DNA of 64,000 nt from Cronobacter malonaticus LMG 23826. GTDB taxonomy: Bacteria; Pseudomonadota; Gammaproteobacteria; Enterobacterales; Enterobacteriaceae. The position numbers and the translations under genes were made by a program. A model generated the notes under the pieces. It saw only the letters and a list, made by a program, of their open reading frames with translations. It ran no database searches and was not told where the DNA came from. Location of the stretch: NCBI RefSeq assembly GCF_001277215.2, contig NZ_CP013940.1:1860001-1924000 (forward strand), in the 5' to 3' direction. Positions 1 through 8,730 of the stretch are shown here, piece by piece. Each line of letters begins with the position of its first letter. Positions within the stretch are counted from its first letter, which is position 1.

Positions 1-936
1 ACCGAGCAGTTCCGCGGCCTGTTTCTGATTATATTTCGCTGCCTGCAGGCTCGTCTCCAGCAGCCGTTTTTCTTCATCATGCTGCCATTTACGCAGGTTC
101 AGCGGCAGCGACGGGCCGCTGCGCTGTGCATCGGTCGTCGTCGCGGGCGGCGTCTCCGCCTGCTCGCGGCGAAACGGATCGAGAATAATGTTATCCACCG
201 GCTCGTCGCTGCTGGCGTGACGGTAGACCGAGCGCTCCACCACGTTTTTCAGCTCGCGAATGTTTCCCGGCCAGCGGTAGCCGAACAGCGTCTTACGCGC
301 GCGATCCGTAAAGCCCGGAAAGAGCGGCAGGCCCAGTTCACGGCACATCTGGATGGCGAACTGTTCCGCCAGCAGCATGATATCGCTGTCGCGCTCGCGA
401 AGGGCAGGGAGCAACACCACATCAAAGGCGAGGCGGTCGAGCAGGTCGGCGCGGAATTTCTCTTCTTCCACCAGACGCGGCAGGTCGGCGTTGGTGGCGC
501 AGATTAGCCGCACGTTGACCTGCAACGGCTGGCTGCCGCCGACGCGCTCCAGCTCGCCATATTCAATCACGCGCAGCAGTTTTTCCTGCACCAGCATCGG
601 CGCGGTGGCGAGCTCATCCAGAAACAGCGTGCCGCCGTCGGCGCGCTCAAAGCGACCCGGGTGGCGCTTCTGCGCGCCGGTAAACGCCCCAGCCTCGTGG
701 CCGAACAGCTCGGAATCCAGCAGATTTTCATTTAGCGCTGCGCAGTTCAGCGAGATAAATGGCCCCTGCCAGCGGCGCGACAGGTAATGAAGACGATGCG
801 CGATAAGCTCTTTGCCGGTGCCGCGCTCGCCGATAATCAGCACCGGTTTATCGAGCGGCGCGAGCCTTGAGACCTGTTCCAGCACCTCAAGAAACCGGTT
901 AGCCTCGCCAATCAGGTTATCTTTGTATTCCGTCAT
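1..936 (-). CDS. pspF: Phage shock protein operon activator PspF (partial, C-terminal end outside window)
   Basis: Sigma54 enhancer-binding activator of the psp operon, cytoplasmic, held inactive by PspA until the inner membrane is stressed. The protein begins MTEYKDNLIGEANRF and has an AAA+ domain with Walker A GERGTGKE, followed by a C-terminal Fis-type helix-turn-helix. PspF-type activators have no N-terminal receiver domain, and none is present here. The frame is open to base 1, where it reads QKQAAELLG, the first part of the DNA-binding helices. Compared with the 325-residue E. coli protein about 15 residues are missing beyond the window edge. It is divergent from pspA, the classical arrangement. 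Confidence 0.97.
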   Translation of the reverse strand, partial: MTEYKDNLIGEANRFLEVLEQVSRLAPLDKPVLIIGERGTGKELIAHRLHYLSRRWQGPFISLNCAALNENLLDSELFGHEAGAFTGAQKRHPGRFERADGGTLFLDELATAPMLVQEKLLRVIEYGELERVGGSQPLQVNVRLICATNADLPRLVEEEKFRADLLDRLAFDVVLLPALRERDSDIMLLAEQFAIQMCRELGLPLFPGFTDRARKTLFGYRWPGNIRELKNVVERSVYRHASSDEPVDNIILDPFRREQAETPPATTTDAQRSGPSLPLNLRKWQHDEEKRLLETSLQAAKYNQKQAAELLG

Positions 937-1035
937 GATGAAATTCACCACTTAGTAGCGTATATCACTACTCTAGCCTGGAAGGTCGCAACGGTAAAAT
1001 TTTAACTATCCTTTATAATCAATGAATTAAAAAAC

Positions 1036-1051
1036 TGGCACGGAGTTTGTA
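1036..1051 (+). promoter_or_regulatory. Sigma54 promoter of pspABCD
   Basis: TGGCACG, four bases, then TTGTA. This matches the sigma54 consensus TGGCACG-N4-TTGCW with the -24 GG and -12 G at correct spacing. It lies about 52 bases before the pspA start in the pspF-pspA gap, as in E. coli, so PspF-dependent induction is expected. Confidence 0.85.
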
Positions 1052-1103
1052 TTAAGCCATACAGCAAGGGCTTAGCCCGTCTTACCATGTAGAGGATGAA
1101 ATT

Positions 1104-1775
1104 ATGGGTATTTTTTCTCGTTTTGCCGACATCGTGAACGCCAACATCAACGCCCTGCTGGAGAAGGCTGAAGATCCGCAAAAACTGGTCCGCCTGATGA
1201 TTCAGGAGATGGAAGATACGCTGGTGGAAGTGCGTTCAACCTCCGCCCGCGCGCTGGCGGAAAAGAAACAGATTGCGCGTCGTATTGAGCAGGCCAACGC
1301 GCAGCAGGCCGAATGGCAGGAGAAAGCCGAGCTGGCGCTGCGTAAAGATAAAGACGATCTGGCCCGCGCCGCGCTGATTGAAAAACAGAAACTGACCGAC
1401 ATTATCCGCGTGCTGGAAGAAGAAGCGTCTCAGCTTGATGAAACGCTTGCGCGCATGAAACAGGAAATCGGCGAGCTTGAGAATAAACTCAGCGAAACAC
1501 GCGCACGTCAGCAGGCATTGACTCTGCGCCACCAGGCGGCGTCTTCCTCGCGCGACGTCCGCCGTCAGCTCGACAGCGGCAAAATTGATGAGGCGATGGC
1601 GCGTTTCGAATCGTTCGAGCGTCGCATCGACCAGATGGAAGCCGAAGCGGAAAGCCACGGTTTTGGTAAGCAGAAATCGCTGGATCAGCAGTTCGCCGAA
1701 CTGAAAGCCGATGATGATATCAGCGTGCAGCTGGCAGCGCTGAAAGCGAAAGTGCAGCAGCGCGACGGCGAATAA
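1104..1775 (+). CDS. pspA: Phage shock protein A
   Basis: ESCRT-III-like peripheral membrane protein that stabilises a damaged inner membrane and, when not at the membrane, binds and inhibits PspF. The 223 residues begin [19 protein letters not shown], the amphipathic membrane-binding helix, and continue as long charged coiled-coil helices rich in E, R, Q and A over about residues 25-185. Length agrees with E. coli PspA (222 residues). An AGAGGATG ribosome site precedes the ATG. It is first in the operon after a sigma54 promoter and is separated from pspB by 66 bases that hold a strong hairpin. Confidence 0.98.
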   Translation: MGIFSRFADIVNANINALLEKAEDPQKLVRLMIQEMEDTLVEVRSTSARALAEKKQIARRIEQANAQQAEWQEKAELALRKDKDDLARAALIEKQKLTDIIRVLEEEASQLDETLARMKQEIGELENKLSETRARQQALTLRHQAASSSRDVRRQLDSGKIDEAMARFESFERRIDQMEAEAESHGFGKQKSLDQQFAELKADDDISVQLAALKAKVQQRDGE

Positions 1776-1796
1776 TCGCCCGCGTTGACAAGGAGC

Positions 1797-1817
1797 GCGG
1801 CGGCAGCGTGCCGTCGC
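1797..1817 (+). other. Intercistronic hairpin between pspA and pspB
   Basis: A nine-pair stem (1797-1805 with 1809-1817, one G-U wobble) with a three-base loop lies in the 66-base gap after the pspA stop. No run of T follows, so it is not a standard terminator. It could protect the 3' end of pspA mRNA or lower read-through into pspBCD, in line with PspA being needed in larger amounts than PspB and PspC. That role is inference. Confidence 0.6.
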
Positions 1818-1841
1818 AATATTGACCCGTAAGGAGAACCC

Positions 1842-2066
1842 ATGAGTGCACTGTTTCTGGCTATTCCGTTAACGCTGTTTGTGCTGTTTGTGTTGCCGGT
1901 CTGGCTCTGGCTTCACTACAGCAACCGCTCCGGGCGCGACGCGCTATCCCAGAGCGAACAGCAGCGTCTGGCACAATTAAATGAAGAAGCGCAGCGCATG
2001 CGCGAACGCATCCACGCGCTGGAACAAATTCTTGATGCTGAGCACCCGAACTGGAGAAACCAATAA
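1842..2066 (+). CDS. pspB: Phage shock protein B
   Basis: Small inner-membrane sensor protein that works with PspC to recruit PspA to the membrane and release PspF. It has 74 residues: one N-terminal transmembrane segment (about residues 4-24, rich in L, F and V), then a cytoplasmic amphipathic coiled coil (about 36-66). Size and layout match E. coli PspB (74 residues). A strong AAGGAG site precedes the ATG. The stop codon shares one base with the pspC start, which suggests coupled translation of the two partners. Confidence 0.97.
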   Translation: MSALFLAIPLTLFVLFVLPVWLWLHYSNRSGRDALSQSEQQRLAQLNEEAQRMRERIHALEQILDAEHPNWRNQ

Positions 2067-2422
2067 TGACGCGTACGTTTAGCGGCAAAAAGCTGGGGCG
2101 TCTTCCCCGCGAAGGGATGGTGAAGGGCGTCTGCGCCGGTATCGCGCACTATCTCGACGTGCCGGTCAAGCTGGTGCGGCTGATAACCGTGCTGTCGATG
2201 CTCTTCGGGCTGTTTTTTATCACCATCGTCGCCTATATCGTTCTGACCTTCGCGCTCGATCCGCTGGATGAGACGCAGGAAGGGGAGGCAGCGCCCACCA
2301 GCAGCGAACTGCTGAATGCGGTGGATGCCGAGCTTGCCGCAGGCGAGCAGCGTTTGCGGGCGATGGAACGTTATGTCACGTCAGACGCCTTCTCGCTGCG
2401 CAGCCGTTTCCGCCAGCTATAA
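2066..2422 (+). CDS. pspC: Phage shock protein C, stress-responsive membrane regulator
   Basis: Inner-membrane partner of PspB and founder of the PspC domain family; it binds PspA under secretin or proton-motive-force stress. In the 118 residues the PspC domain covers about 8-72, with [18 protein letters not shown] followed by a strongly hydrophobic membrane segment (about 41-68). The C-terminal third is charged and helical. E. coli PspC has 119 residues. It overlaps the pspB stop by one base and its own stop is followed closely by pspD. Confidence 0.97.
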   Translation: MTRTFSGKKLGRLPREGMVKGVCAGIAHYLDVPVKLVRLITVLSMLFGLFFITIVAYIVLTFALDPLDETQEGEAAPTSSELLNAVDAELAAGEQRLRAMERYVTSDAFSLRSRFRQL

Positions 2423-2466
2423 TGATGCTATCAGGGGGCGACGCCCCCGGTTATAAAGGAGCCGCT

Positions 2467-2709
2467 ATGAATTCCACCAGCCGTTGGCAACGAGTCTCCC
2501 GCCGTGCGAAGCCCGGGCTTAAAATCGCCGGTAAACTGGCGCTGATGACCGCGCTGCGTTACGGCCCGGCAGGGTTTGCCGGTTGGGCGGTGAAATCGGT
2601 CGCCCGACGACCGCTTAAAATCGCGCTGGCGTTTGCGCTGGAGCCACTGCTAAACCGGCTCGCGAAACGCGTCTCGGCGCGTTATATCAATAAACCTTCC
2701 CGCAAATAG
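2467..2709 (+). CDS. pspD: Phage shock protein D
   Basis: Small peripheral inner-membrane protein of the psp operon; its biochemical role is unclear even in E. coli. I chose the ATG at 2467, giving 80 residues starting MNSTSRWQR, because AAAGGAG lies just upstream and the E. coli protein (73 residues) begins at the equivalent point. An in-frame ATG at 2422 would add 15 unrelated residues. The conserved stretch [20 protein letters not shown] is present around residues 29-48. A terminator follows directly. The pspE rhodanese gene that comes next in E. coli is absent. Confidence 0.93.
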   Translation: MNSTSRWQRVSRRAKPGLKIAGKLALMTALRYGPAGFAGWAVKSVARRPLKIALAFALEPLLNRLAKRVSARYINKPSRK

Positions 2710-2731
2710 CCCGAGCCTGTCGGGCTTTTTT
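2708..2731 (+). terminator. Rho-independent terminator of pspABCD
   Basis: Stem AGCCCGA / TCGGGCT with a five-base loop followed by a T run, overlapping the pspD stop codon. It separates psp transcription from the ycj cluster. Confidence 0.85.
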
Positions 2732-2772
2732 ATTTCTGGCGTTTTTTGCGCTACTTCACAATTACTCACACT

Positions 2773-2786
2773 GATTTCCGGAAACC
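2773..2786 (+). promoter_or_regulatory. Candidate YcjW (LacI-family) operator upstream of ycjM
   Basis: GATTTCCGGAAACC is a 14-base inverted repeat with 6 of 7 symmetric positions and a central CG, the layout typical of LacI/GalR-family operators. It lies about 95 bases before ycjM in the only control region of the cluster, which carries its own LacI-type gene (ycjW). Assignment to YcjW is inference. Confidence 0.4.
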
Positions 2787-2819
2787 GGGTTTTATTCCTA
2801 AAAGGAAATTTATCGCGCG

Positions 2820-2848
2820 TTGACACCTCTATTTGCCAGGGGTAGCCT
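2820..2848 (+). promoter_or_regulatory. Candidate sigma70 promoter of the ycj operon
   Basis: A perfect -35 TTGACA (2820-2825), 17-base spacer, and weak -10 TAGCCT (2843-2848). If used, the leader would be very short before the ATG at 2869, or about 30 bases before the alternative ATG at 2884. Confidence 0.35.
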
Positions 2849-2868
2849 TTCTTCGTGGGACCGCTACC

Positions 2869-4599
2869 ATGGAAATGTTATCAATGGAAAAAATAACAAA
2901 CGACGCGATAAATCTGGATGTTATTAAAAATCTGATTACGCGAATTTATGGCGACGTATTTACTGCTTCGCATTTCGAAATGCTTGAAAATCATATTTTA
3001 CAGACGCGCAACGCCATTATCGCGCCGCGTAAAAAAGGCTGGGATGAAACGGATGTCGTATTAATTACCTACGCCGATCAGTTCAGCGCGCCAGGTGAAA
3101 AACGCCTCGCGACTTTTCAGCGTTTTTTTGAGCAATGGTTAAAACCGTATTTTTCGCATATCCATCTTTTGCCGTTTTATCCCTGGTCCTCTGACGACGG
3201 GTTTTCGGTTGTGGACTACCACCGTGTCGACCCACAGTGCGGCGACTGGGACGATATCGCGAGGCTTAATACCCAGGCGCGCCTAATGTTTGATTTCGTC
3301 TGCAACCATATTTCTGCGCAAAGCGAATGGTTTGCGGATTATCTCGCGCAAAAACCGGGCTATGAAGATTTCTTTATTGCGGTCGACCCGGCGACGGATT
3401 TATCCGCCGTCACCCGACCGCGCGCGTTGCCGTTATTAACGCCGTTTACGATGCAGAACGGTCGGGTGCGTCATCTCTGGACGACATTCAGTGAAGATCA
3501 GATTGACCTTAATTTCGCCAGCCCGGCTGTGTTGCTGGCGATGGTGGATGTCCTTTTGCATTATCTGCGCGAAGGAGCCCAATATGTTCGCCTCGACGCC
3601 GTCGGGTTTATGTGGAAAACACCCGGAACGAGCTGCATCCATCTGGAAAAAACACATCTGTTAGTGAAGCTTTTCCGTGCTATCGCCGATGTGGTGGCGC
3701 CGGGTACCGTAATCATCACTGAAACCAACGTGCCGCATAAAGACAATATCGCCTATCTCGGCAACGGGTTTGATGAGGCGCAGATGGTGTATCAGTTCCC
3801 GTTGCCGCCGCTGGTGCTGCACGCTATTCATACCCGTAATGCCCGCACGCTCTGCGAGTGGGCGCAGGGGCTAAGCGAGGCGCGCGTGGGAGAAACCACC
3901 TGGTTTAATTTCCTGGCCTCGCATGACGGGATTGGGCTTAATCCGCTGCGCGGTATTCTCCCGGAAGACGCTATTTTACGTCTGGTTGAAGACCTTCAGG
4001 CCGAAGGCGCGCGGGTCAACTGGAAAAATAACCCCGATGGCACGCGCAGTCCGTATGAAATCAACGTCACGTATATGGATGCCCTTAGCGCACGGCATGA
4101 CAGCGACGCGACGCGCCTTGAGCGTTTCCTGCTGGCCCACGCGCTGTTATTAACGTTCCCGGGCGTTCCGGCCATTTATATCCAGAGTATTCTTGGCTCG
4201 CGCAATGATGAAGAGGGCGTTGCGCGTCTTGGATATAACCGCGCTATTAACCGCCAGAAATACACCGAGACGGAAATAGCCACGGCGTTACAGACCGAAG
4301 GCAATTTACGTCACGATACGTGGGAGCAGCTTGGTAAGCTTATTACGCTTCGCCGCCAGCATTCGGCATTTCATCCCGACAGTGCATTTACCGCGCGCTG
4401 TATTAATGATGAAGTGCTTGAAATTATCCGCACCGCTGATAATGGCGCGTCTGTTATTGCTCTCTTTAATATCAGTGATAAATCGCAGGTGATTTCTTAT
4501 GACGCCCTCGGCTGTCATGAATTAATCACCGGCGCGACGATAAATAGCGCCTCGCTCACTCTCGCCCCGTGGAAAGCAATGTGGCTTAGCAAAGCCTGA
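2869..4599 (+). CDS. ycjM: Glucosylglycerate phosphorylase, GH13_18 family (YcjM)
   Basis: Cytoplasmic sucrose-phosphorylase-type enzyme; the E. coli orthologue was assigned as 2-O-alpha-glucosylglycerate phosphorylase, releasing alpha-glucose-1-phosphate. The GH13 barrel is clear: LPFYPWSSDDGFSV (about residues 101-114), the nucleophile region YVRLDAVGF (Asp243) and the acid/base region VIITETN (Glu285). From the ATG at 2869 it is 576 residues against 559 in E. coli. Starts at 2875 and 2884 are equally possible, and the open frame extends to a TTG at 2833. It heads an operon with an ABC sugar importer, kojibiose phosphorylase and beta-phosphoglucomutase. Confidence 0.92.
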   Translation: MEMLSMEKITNDAINLDVIKNLITRIYGDVFTASHFEMLENHILQTRNAIIAPRKKGWDETDVVLITYADQFSAPGEKRLATFQRFFEQWLKPYFSHIHLLPFYPWSSDDGFSVVDYHRVDPQCGDWDDIARLNTQARLMFDFVCNHISAQSEWFADYLAQKPGYEDFFIAVDPATDLSAVTRPRALPLLTPFTMQNGRVRHLWTTFSEDQIDLNFASPAVLLAMVDVLLHYLREGAQYVRLDAVGFMWKTPGTSCIHLEKTHLLVKLFRAIADVVAPGTVIITETNVPHKDNIAYLGNGFDEAQMVYQFPLPPLVLHAIHTRNARTLCEWAQGLSEARVGETTWFNFLASHDGIGLNPLRGILPEDAILRLVEDLQAEGARVNWKNNPDGTRSPYEINVTYMDALSARHDSDATRLERFLLAHALLLTFPGVPAIYIQSILGSRNDEEGVARLGYNRAINRQKYTETEIATALQTEGNLRHDTWEQLGKLITLRRQHSAFHPDSAFTARCINDEVLEIIRTADNGASVIALFNISDKSQVISYDALGCHELITGATINSASLTLAPWKAMWLSKA

Positions 4600-4610
4600 A
4601 AGGACTGAAT

Positions 4611-5903
4611 ATGCGAAACAATAATATTGTGCTGGTTTCAGCACTGGTTGCCTGCGCCCTGATGTCAGGCTGTGACGACAAGAAAAAAGAGAATGTCGCC
4701 ATTGAATTTATGCATTCGTCGGTGGAGCAGGAGCGCCAGGCGGTCATTACGCGGCTTATCGATCGCTTCGAAAAAGCGAATCCTGGCATCACCGTAAAAC
4801 AGGTGCCGGTCGAAGAAGACGCCTATAACACCAAAGTCACTACGCTTGCCCGCTCCGGCGCGCTGCCGGAGGTCATTGAGATTAGCCACGACTACGCCAA
4901 AGTGATGGACAAAGAGCAACTGCTCGATCGCGAGGCCATCAAAGCAGCCGTGGCTCAGGTAGGGGAAACCCGGTTCTTTGATGGCGTGCTGCGCATTGTA
5001 CGTACCGAAGACGGCACGGCCTGGACCGGTGTGCCCATCAGCGCCTGGCTTGGCGGCGTCTGGTACCGCAAATCGCGTCTGGCGGAAGTTGGTGTCAGCG
5101 AACCGCAGGACTGGCAGTCGCTGCTGAACGCCGCGACGCTGTTGAATAAGCCTTCCGATAAAAAATATGGCATCGCGCTGCCGACCGCTGAGAGCGTCAT
5201 GACCGAGCAGGCGTTTTCGCAGTTTGCGCTCTCTAATGGCGCGAACGCCTTTGACGCCAGCGGCAAAATTACGCTCAACACGCCCGAAATGCGCGAGGCG
5301 CTGGAGTACTACCGGGAACTTGCCGCGCTCTCCATGCCTGGCTCGAATGACGTCATGGAAATCAAAGACGCCTTTATGAACGGCACTGCGCCGATGGCTA
5401 TTTATTCCACGTATATCCTGCCTGCGGTCTTTAAAGAGGGCGACCCGCAGGATCTCGGGTTTATCGTGCCGACTAAAAAATCCGCTGCCGCCTACGGGAT
5501 GCTGACTTCTCTCACCATCACGGCCGGACAGCGCGAAGAGGAAACAGAAGCAGCAAAGAAATTTGTGGTCTTTATGGAGCAGGCGGAAAACGCTGCTGAC
5601 TGGGTATTGATGTCGCCGGGCGCGGCGCTGCCGGTCAACAAGGCGGTGGTGGAGACACAAATCTACCAGCAAAACCCGGTCATTAAAGCCTTCGGTGGCC
5701 TTACCCGCGAGCTTATCGCGCAGTTCCCTAACGTGCAGGTCTTCGGTTCGGTCGGTGACAAAAATTTTACGCGGATGGGCGACGTGACCGGCTCCGGCGT
5801 CATTAACGAAATGGTCAACAGCGTCACGGTCGGCGGTAAATCGCCGGATGCGGCGCTGGTTAACGGGCAAAAACGCCTCGACGAACTGGTCGCCAGACCG
5901 TAA
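4611..5903 (+). CDS. ycjN: Sugar ABC transporter substrate-binding lipoprotein YcjN
   Basis: Predicted solute-binding protein that delivers a glycoside to the YcjO-YcjP permease. The 430 residues (same as E. coli) start with a lipoprotein signal ending LMSGC, so Cys21 is the probable lipidated residue; a charged DDKKKEN linker follows. The rest is a family 1 extracellular solute-binding fold, as for maltose-type binding proteins. It starts 11 bases after ycjM and is 23 bases ahead of ycjO. The exact substrate is not shown by sequence; an alpha-glucoside is inferred from the phosphorylases encoded alongside. Confidence 0.93.
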   Translation: MRNNNIVLVSALVACALMSGCDDKKKENVAIEFMHSSVEQERQAVITRLIDRFEKANPGITVKQVPVEEDAYNTKVTTLARSGALPEVIEISHDYAKVMDKEQLLDREAIKAAVAQVGETRFFDGVLRIVRTEDGTAWTGVPISAWLGGVWYRKSRLAEVGVSEPQDWQSLLNAATLLNKPSDKKYGIALPTAESVMTEQAFSQFALSNGANAFDASGKITLNTPEMREALEYYRELAALSMPGSNDVMEIKDAFMNGTAPMAIYSTYILPAVFKEGDPQDLGFIVPTKKSAAAYGMLTSLTITAGQREEETEAAKKFVVFMEQAENAADWVLMSPGAALPVNKAVVETQIYQQNPVIKAFGGLTRELIAQFPNVQVFGSVGDKNFTRMGDVTGSGVINEMVNSVTVGGKSPDAALVNGQKRLDELVARP

Positions 5904-5926
5904 ACCCGACGCAGGAAATGGCTCTC

Positions 5927-6808
5927 ATGAAGAAGTTAACTTCAGGTGGTTCTGATATGCCATTCGCCATGCTGCTCCTGGCCCCCAGCCTGCTGTTGCT
6001 GGGCGGCCTGGTGGCCTGGCCGATGCTGTCGAATATCGAAATCAGTTTTCTACGTTTACCGCTCAACCCTCGCCTGCCGTCGCAGTTCACCGGGCTTGAG
6101 AACTACCTCAAAATCCTCAGCGATCCGGGCTTCTGGCACTCGTTGTGGATGACCTGCTGGTACACGGCGCTGGTGGTGGCGGGCAGCACTGCGCTGGGGC
6201 TGGCGGTGGCGATTTTCTTTAACCGTGAGTTTCGCTTTCGCAAAACCGCGCGCTCGCTGGTGCTCCTCTCTTACGTCACGCCGTCCATTTCACTGATATT
6301 TGCGTGGAAATATATGTTCAACAACGGCTATGGCGTCGTGAACTGGGTGGCGGGCGATCTGCTGCATCTCTACGACCAGGCACCGCTGTGGTTCGATAAC
6401 CCCTCCAGTAGCTTCGCGCTGGTGGTGCTGTTCGCCGTGTGGCGTTATTTCCCCTACGCCTTTATCTCATTCCTGGCCATTTTGCAGACCATCGACAAAT
6501 CGCTCTACGAGGCGGCGGAGATGGACGGCGCCAGCGCCTGGCAACGGTTTCGCATCGTGACGCTGCCCGCCATCATGCCGGTACTGGCGACCGTCGTGAC
6601 GCTGCGCACCATCTGGATGTTCTACATGTTCGCGGACGTTTATCTGCTGACGACCAAAGTCGATATCCTGGGCGTGTATCTCTACAAAACTGCCTTTGCG
6701 TTCAACGACCTCGGTAAAGCGGCGGCCATCTCCGTCGTGCTGTTCATCATCATTTTCGCAGTGATCCTGATTACCAGAAAGCGGGTGAATCTCCATGGCA
6801 ACAAATAA
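5927..6808 (+). CDS. ycjO: Sugar ABC transporter permease YcjO (MalF-type)
   Basis: Inner-membrane permease of the carbohydrate uptake transporter-1 family. Six transmembrane segments are visible, and the EAA loop that contacts the ATPase reads EAAEMDGASAWQRFRIVTLP. I chose the ATG at 5927 (MKKLTSGGSDM), which gives 293 residues, equal to E. coli, and is better spaced from the AGGA at 5912-5916. The ATG at 5918 would lie only two bases from that site. It overlaps ycjP by 14 bases, so the two permease subunits are probably translationally coupled. Confidence 0.92.
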   Translation: MKKLTSGGSDMPFAMLLLAPSLLLLGGLVAWPMLSNIEISFLRLPLNPRLPSQFTGLENYLKILSDPGFWHSLWMTCWYTALVVAGSTALGLAVAIFFNREFRFRKTARSLVLLSYVTPSISLIFAWKYMFNNGYGVVNWVAGDLLHLYDQAPLWFDNPSSSFALVVLFAVWRYFPYAFISFLAILQTIDKSLYEAAEMDGASAWQRFRIVTLPAIMPVLATVVTLRTIWMFYMFADVYLLTTKVDILGVYLYKTAFAFNDLGKAAAISVVLFIIIFAVILITRKRVNLHGNK

Positions 6809-7637
6809 ACGTTTTGCACGGCGCGCGGGGTTTTACTTCGGGCTGGCGCTGTTCCTGATTATGACGCTGCTGCCTTTCTTTGTGATGCTGATGACCTCGT
6901 TCAAAAGCCCCAAAGAGGCGATTTCGCTGCATCCGACGCTGTTCCCGCAGCACTGGACGCTGGAGCACTATATCGACATTTTCAATCCGCTGATCTTCCC
7001 GTTCGTCACCTATTTTCGCAACAGCCTGGTGGTGTCGGTGGTGTCGTCCGGCGTCGCGGTGTTTATCGGCATTCTCGGGGCCTACGCGTTGTCAAAGCTG
7101 CGCTTTAAAGGCCGCATGACCATCAACGCCAGCTTTTACACGGTCTATATGTTCTCGGGCATTCTGCTGGTGGTGCCGCTGTTCAAAATCATTACCGCGC
7201 TTGGCATCTATGACACGCAGCTCGCCATTATCGTGACGATGGTGACGCAGACGCTGCCGACCGCCGTATTCATGCTGAAAAGCTACTTCGACACCATTCC
7301 GGATGAAATCGAAGAGGCGGCAATGATGGATGGCTTAAACCGTCTGCAAATCATCTTTCGCATCACCGTGCCGCTGGCGGTTTCCGGTCTGGTCTCGGTG
7401 TTCGTCTACTGCTTTATGGTGGCGTGGAACGATTACCTCTTCGCCTCGATTTTCCTTTCCAGCGCCTCGAACTTCACGCTGCCCGTCGGGCTGAACACGC
7501 TCTTTAGCACGCCGGACTACATCTGGGGACGCATGATGGCCGCGTCGCTGGTGACGGCGCTGCCGGTAGTGGTGATGTACGCGCTTTCCGAACGTTTCAT
7601 AAAAAGTGGGTTGACCGACGGCGGCGTTAAGGGCTGA
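6795..7637 (+). CDS. ycjP: Sugar ABC transporter permease YcjP (MalG-type)
   Basis: Second permease subunit of the ycj importer, 280 residues as in E. coli. It shows six hydrophobic segments and the EAA motif EEAAMMDGLNRLQIIFRITVP near residues 175-193, the docking site for the ATPase. The start lies inside the 3' end of ycjO. It is followed after 25 bases by ycjQ. It should form a heterodimer with YcjO and be energised by YcjV, which is intact in this genome. Confidence 0.93.
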   Translation: MATNKRFARRAGFYFGLALFLIMTLLPFFVMLMTSFKSPKEAISLHPTLFPQHWTLEHYIDIFNPLIFPFVTYFRNSLVVSVVSSGVAVFIGILGAYALSKLRFKGRMTINASFYTVYMFSGILLVVPLFKIITALGIYDTQLAIIVTMVTQTLPTAVFMLKSYFDTIPDEIEEAAMMDGLNRLQIIFRITVPLAVSGLVSVFVYCFMVAWNDYLFASIFLSSASNFTLPVGLNTLFSTPDYIWGRMMAASLVTALPVVVMYALSERFIKSGLTDGGVKG

Positions 7638-7662
7638 CCGGGTCATTTTCAGGGAGATAGTA

Positions 7663-8712
7663 ATGAAAAAATTAGTGGCTCAGGCGCCGCGCGTGGCGGC
7701 GCTGGTGGAGTATCAGGACCGTGCAGTCGCGGATAATGAAGTAAAAATCCGCGTGCGCTTCGGCGCGCCGAAACACGGCACCGAAGTGGTGGATTTCCGC
7801 GCGGCCAGTCCGTTTATTGATGAAGAGTTTTCCAGCGAATGGCAGCTCTTTACGCCGCGCCCGGAGGGCGCACCGCGCGGCATTGAGTTCGGCAAATTCC
7901 AGCTCGGCAATATGGTGGTGGGCGAGATTATCGAGCGCGGCGCACGCGTCACCGGTTATGCCGTGGGCGATATGGTCTGCACCTATGGTCCGCTGATGGA
8001 AACCGTCATCGTTAACGCCGTGGATAACTATAAGCTTCGCAAAATGCCGCAGGGCGGCAGTTGGAAAAACGCCGTCTGCTATGACCCGGCGCAGTTCGCC
8101 ATGAGCGGCGTGCGTGACGGCAACGTGCGCGTCGGCGATTTCGTCGTTGTGGTAGGTCTTGGCGCTATCGGGCAGATTGCCGTACAGCTGGCGAAAAAAG
8201 CGGGCGCGTCAGTGGTCATCGGCGTCGATCCTATTGAGCACCGCTGCACCATCGCGCGCCGTCATGGAGCGGACACCACCTTTAACCCCATTGGCGCGGA
8301 CATCGGGCTTGAAATTAAAAAGCTCACCGGCAAACAGGGCGCGGACGTCATTATCGAAACCAGCGGCAACGCTGATGCGCTTCAGGCCGCGCTGCGCGGT
8401 ATCGCCTACGGCGGCACCATCTCGTATGTGGCGTTCGCCAAGCCATTCACCAGCCTTAACTTCGGGCGCGAAGCGCACTTTAACAATGCGAAAATTGTCT
8501 TCTCCCGCGCGTGTAGCGAGCCGAACCCGGACTATCCGCGCTGGAGCCGCAAGCGTATCGAAGAGACCTGCTGGGAGCTGCTGATGAACGGCTATCTCAA
8601 CTGCGAGGATCTGATTGACCCGGTCGTGCCTTTCGCACAGAGCGCCGAAAGCTACATGAAGTATGTCGACCAGCACCCGGAACTGAGCATCAAAATGGGC
8701 GTCACTTTTTAA
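7663..8712 (+). CDS. ycjQ: 3-keto-glycoside reductase / D-guloside dehydrogenase YcjQ
   Basis: Medium-chain dehydrogenase of the zinc alcohol dehydrogenase superfamily, 349 residues. The nucleotide-binding loop VVGLGAIGQIAVQLAKKAG lies near residues 164-182. In E. coli, YcjQ interconverts D-gulosides and 3-keto-D-gulosides with NAD(H), working with the epimerase YcjR and dehydrogenase YcjS to turn gulosides into glucosides. Protein sequence is very close to the E. coli enzyme along its full length. A GGGAGA ribosome site precedes the ATG, and ycjR starts 18 bases downstream. Confidence 0.93.
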   Translation: MKKLVAQAPRVAALVEYQDRAVADNEVKIRVRFGAPKHGTEVVDFRAASPFIDEEFSSEWQLFTPRPEGAPRGIEFGKFQLGNMVVGEIIERGARVTGYAVGDMVCTYGPLMETVIVNAVDNYKLRKMPQGGSWKNAVCYDPAQFAMSGVRDGNVRVGDFVVVVGLGAIGQIAVQLAKKAGASVVIGVDPIEHRCTIARRHGADTTFNPIGADIGLEIKKLTGKQGADVIIETSGNADALQAALRGIAYGGTISYVAFAKPFTSLNFGREAHFNNAKIVFSRACSEPNPDYPRWSRKRIEETCWELLMNGYLNCEDLIDPVVPFAQSAESYMKYVDQHPELSIKMGVTF

Positions 8713-8730
8713 TTCACGGATGAAACAACA

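Noticed and set aside
4665..5870. Long open frame (401 codons) on the minus strand opposite ycjN
   Set aside because: Exactly antisense to a full-length conserved lipoprotein gene, with Arg/His/Gln-rich composition typical of shadow frames in GC-rich DNA and no ribosome site.
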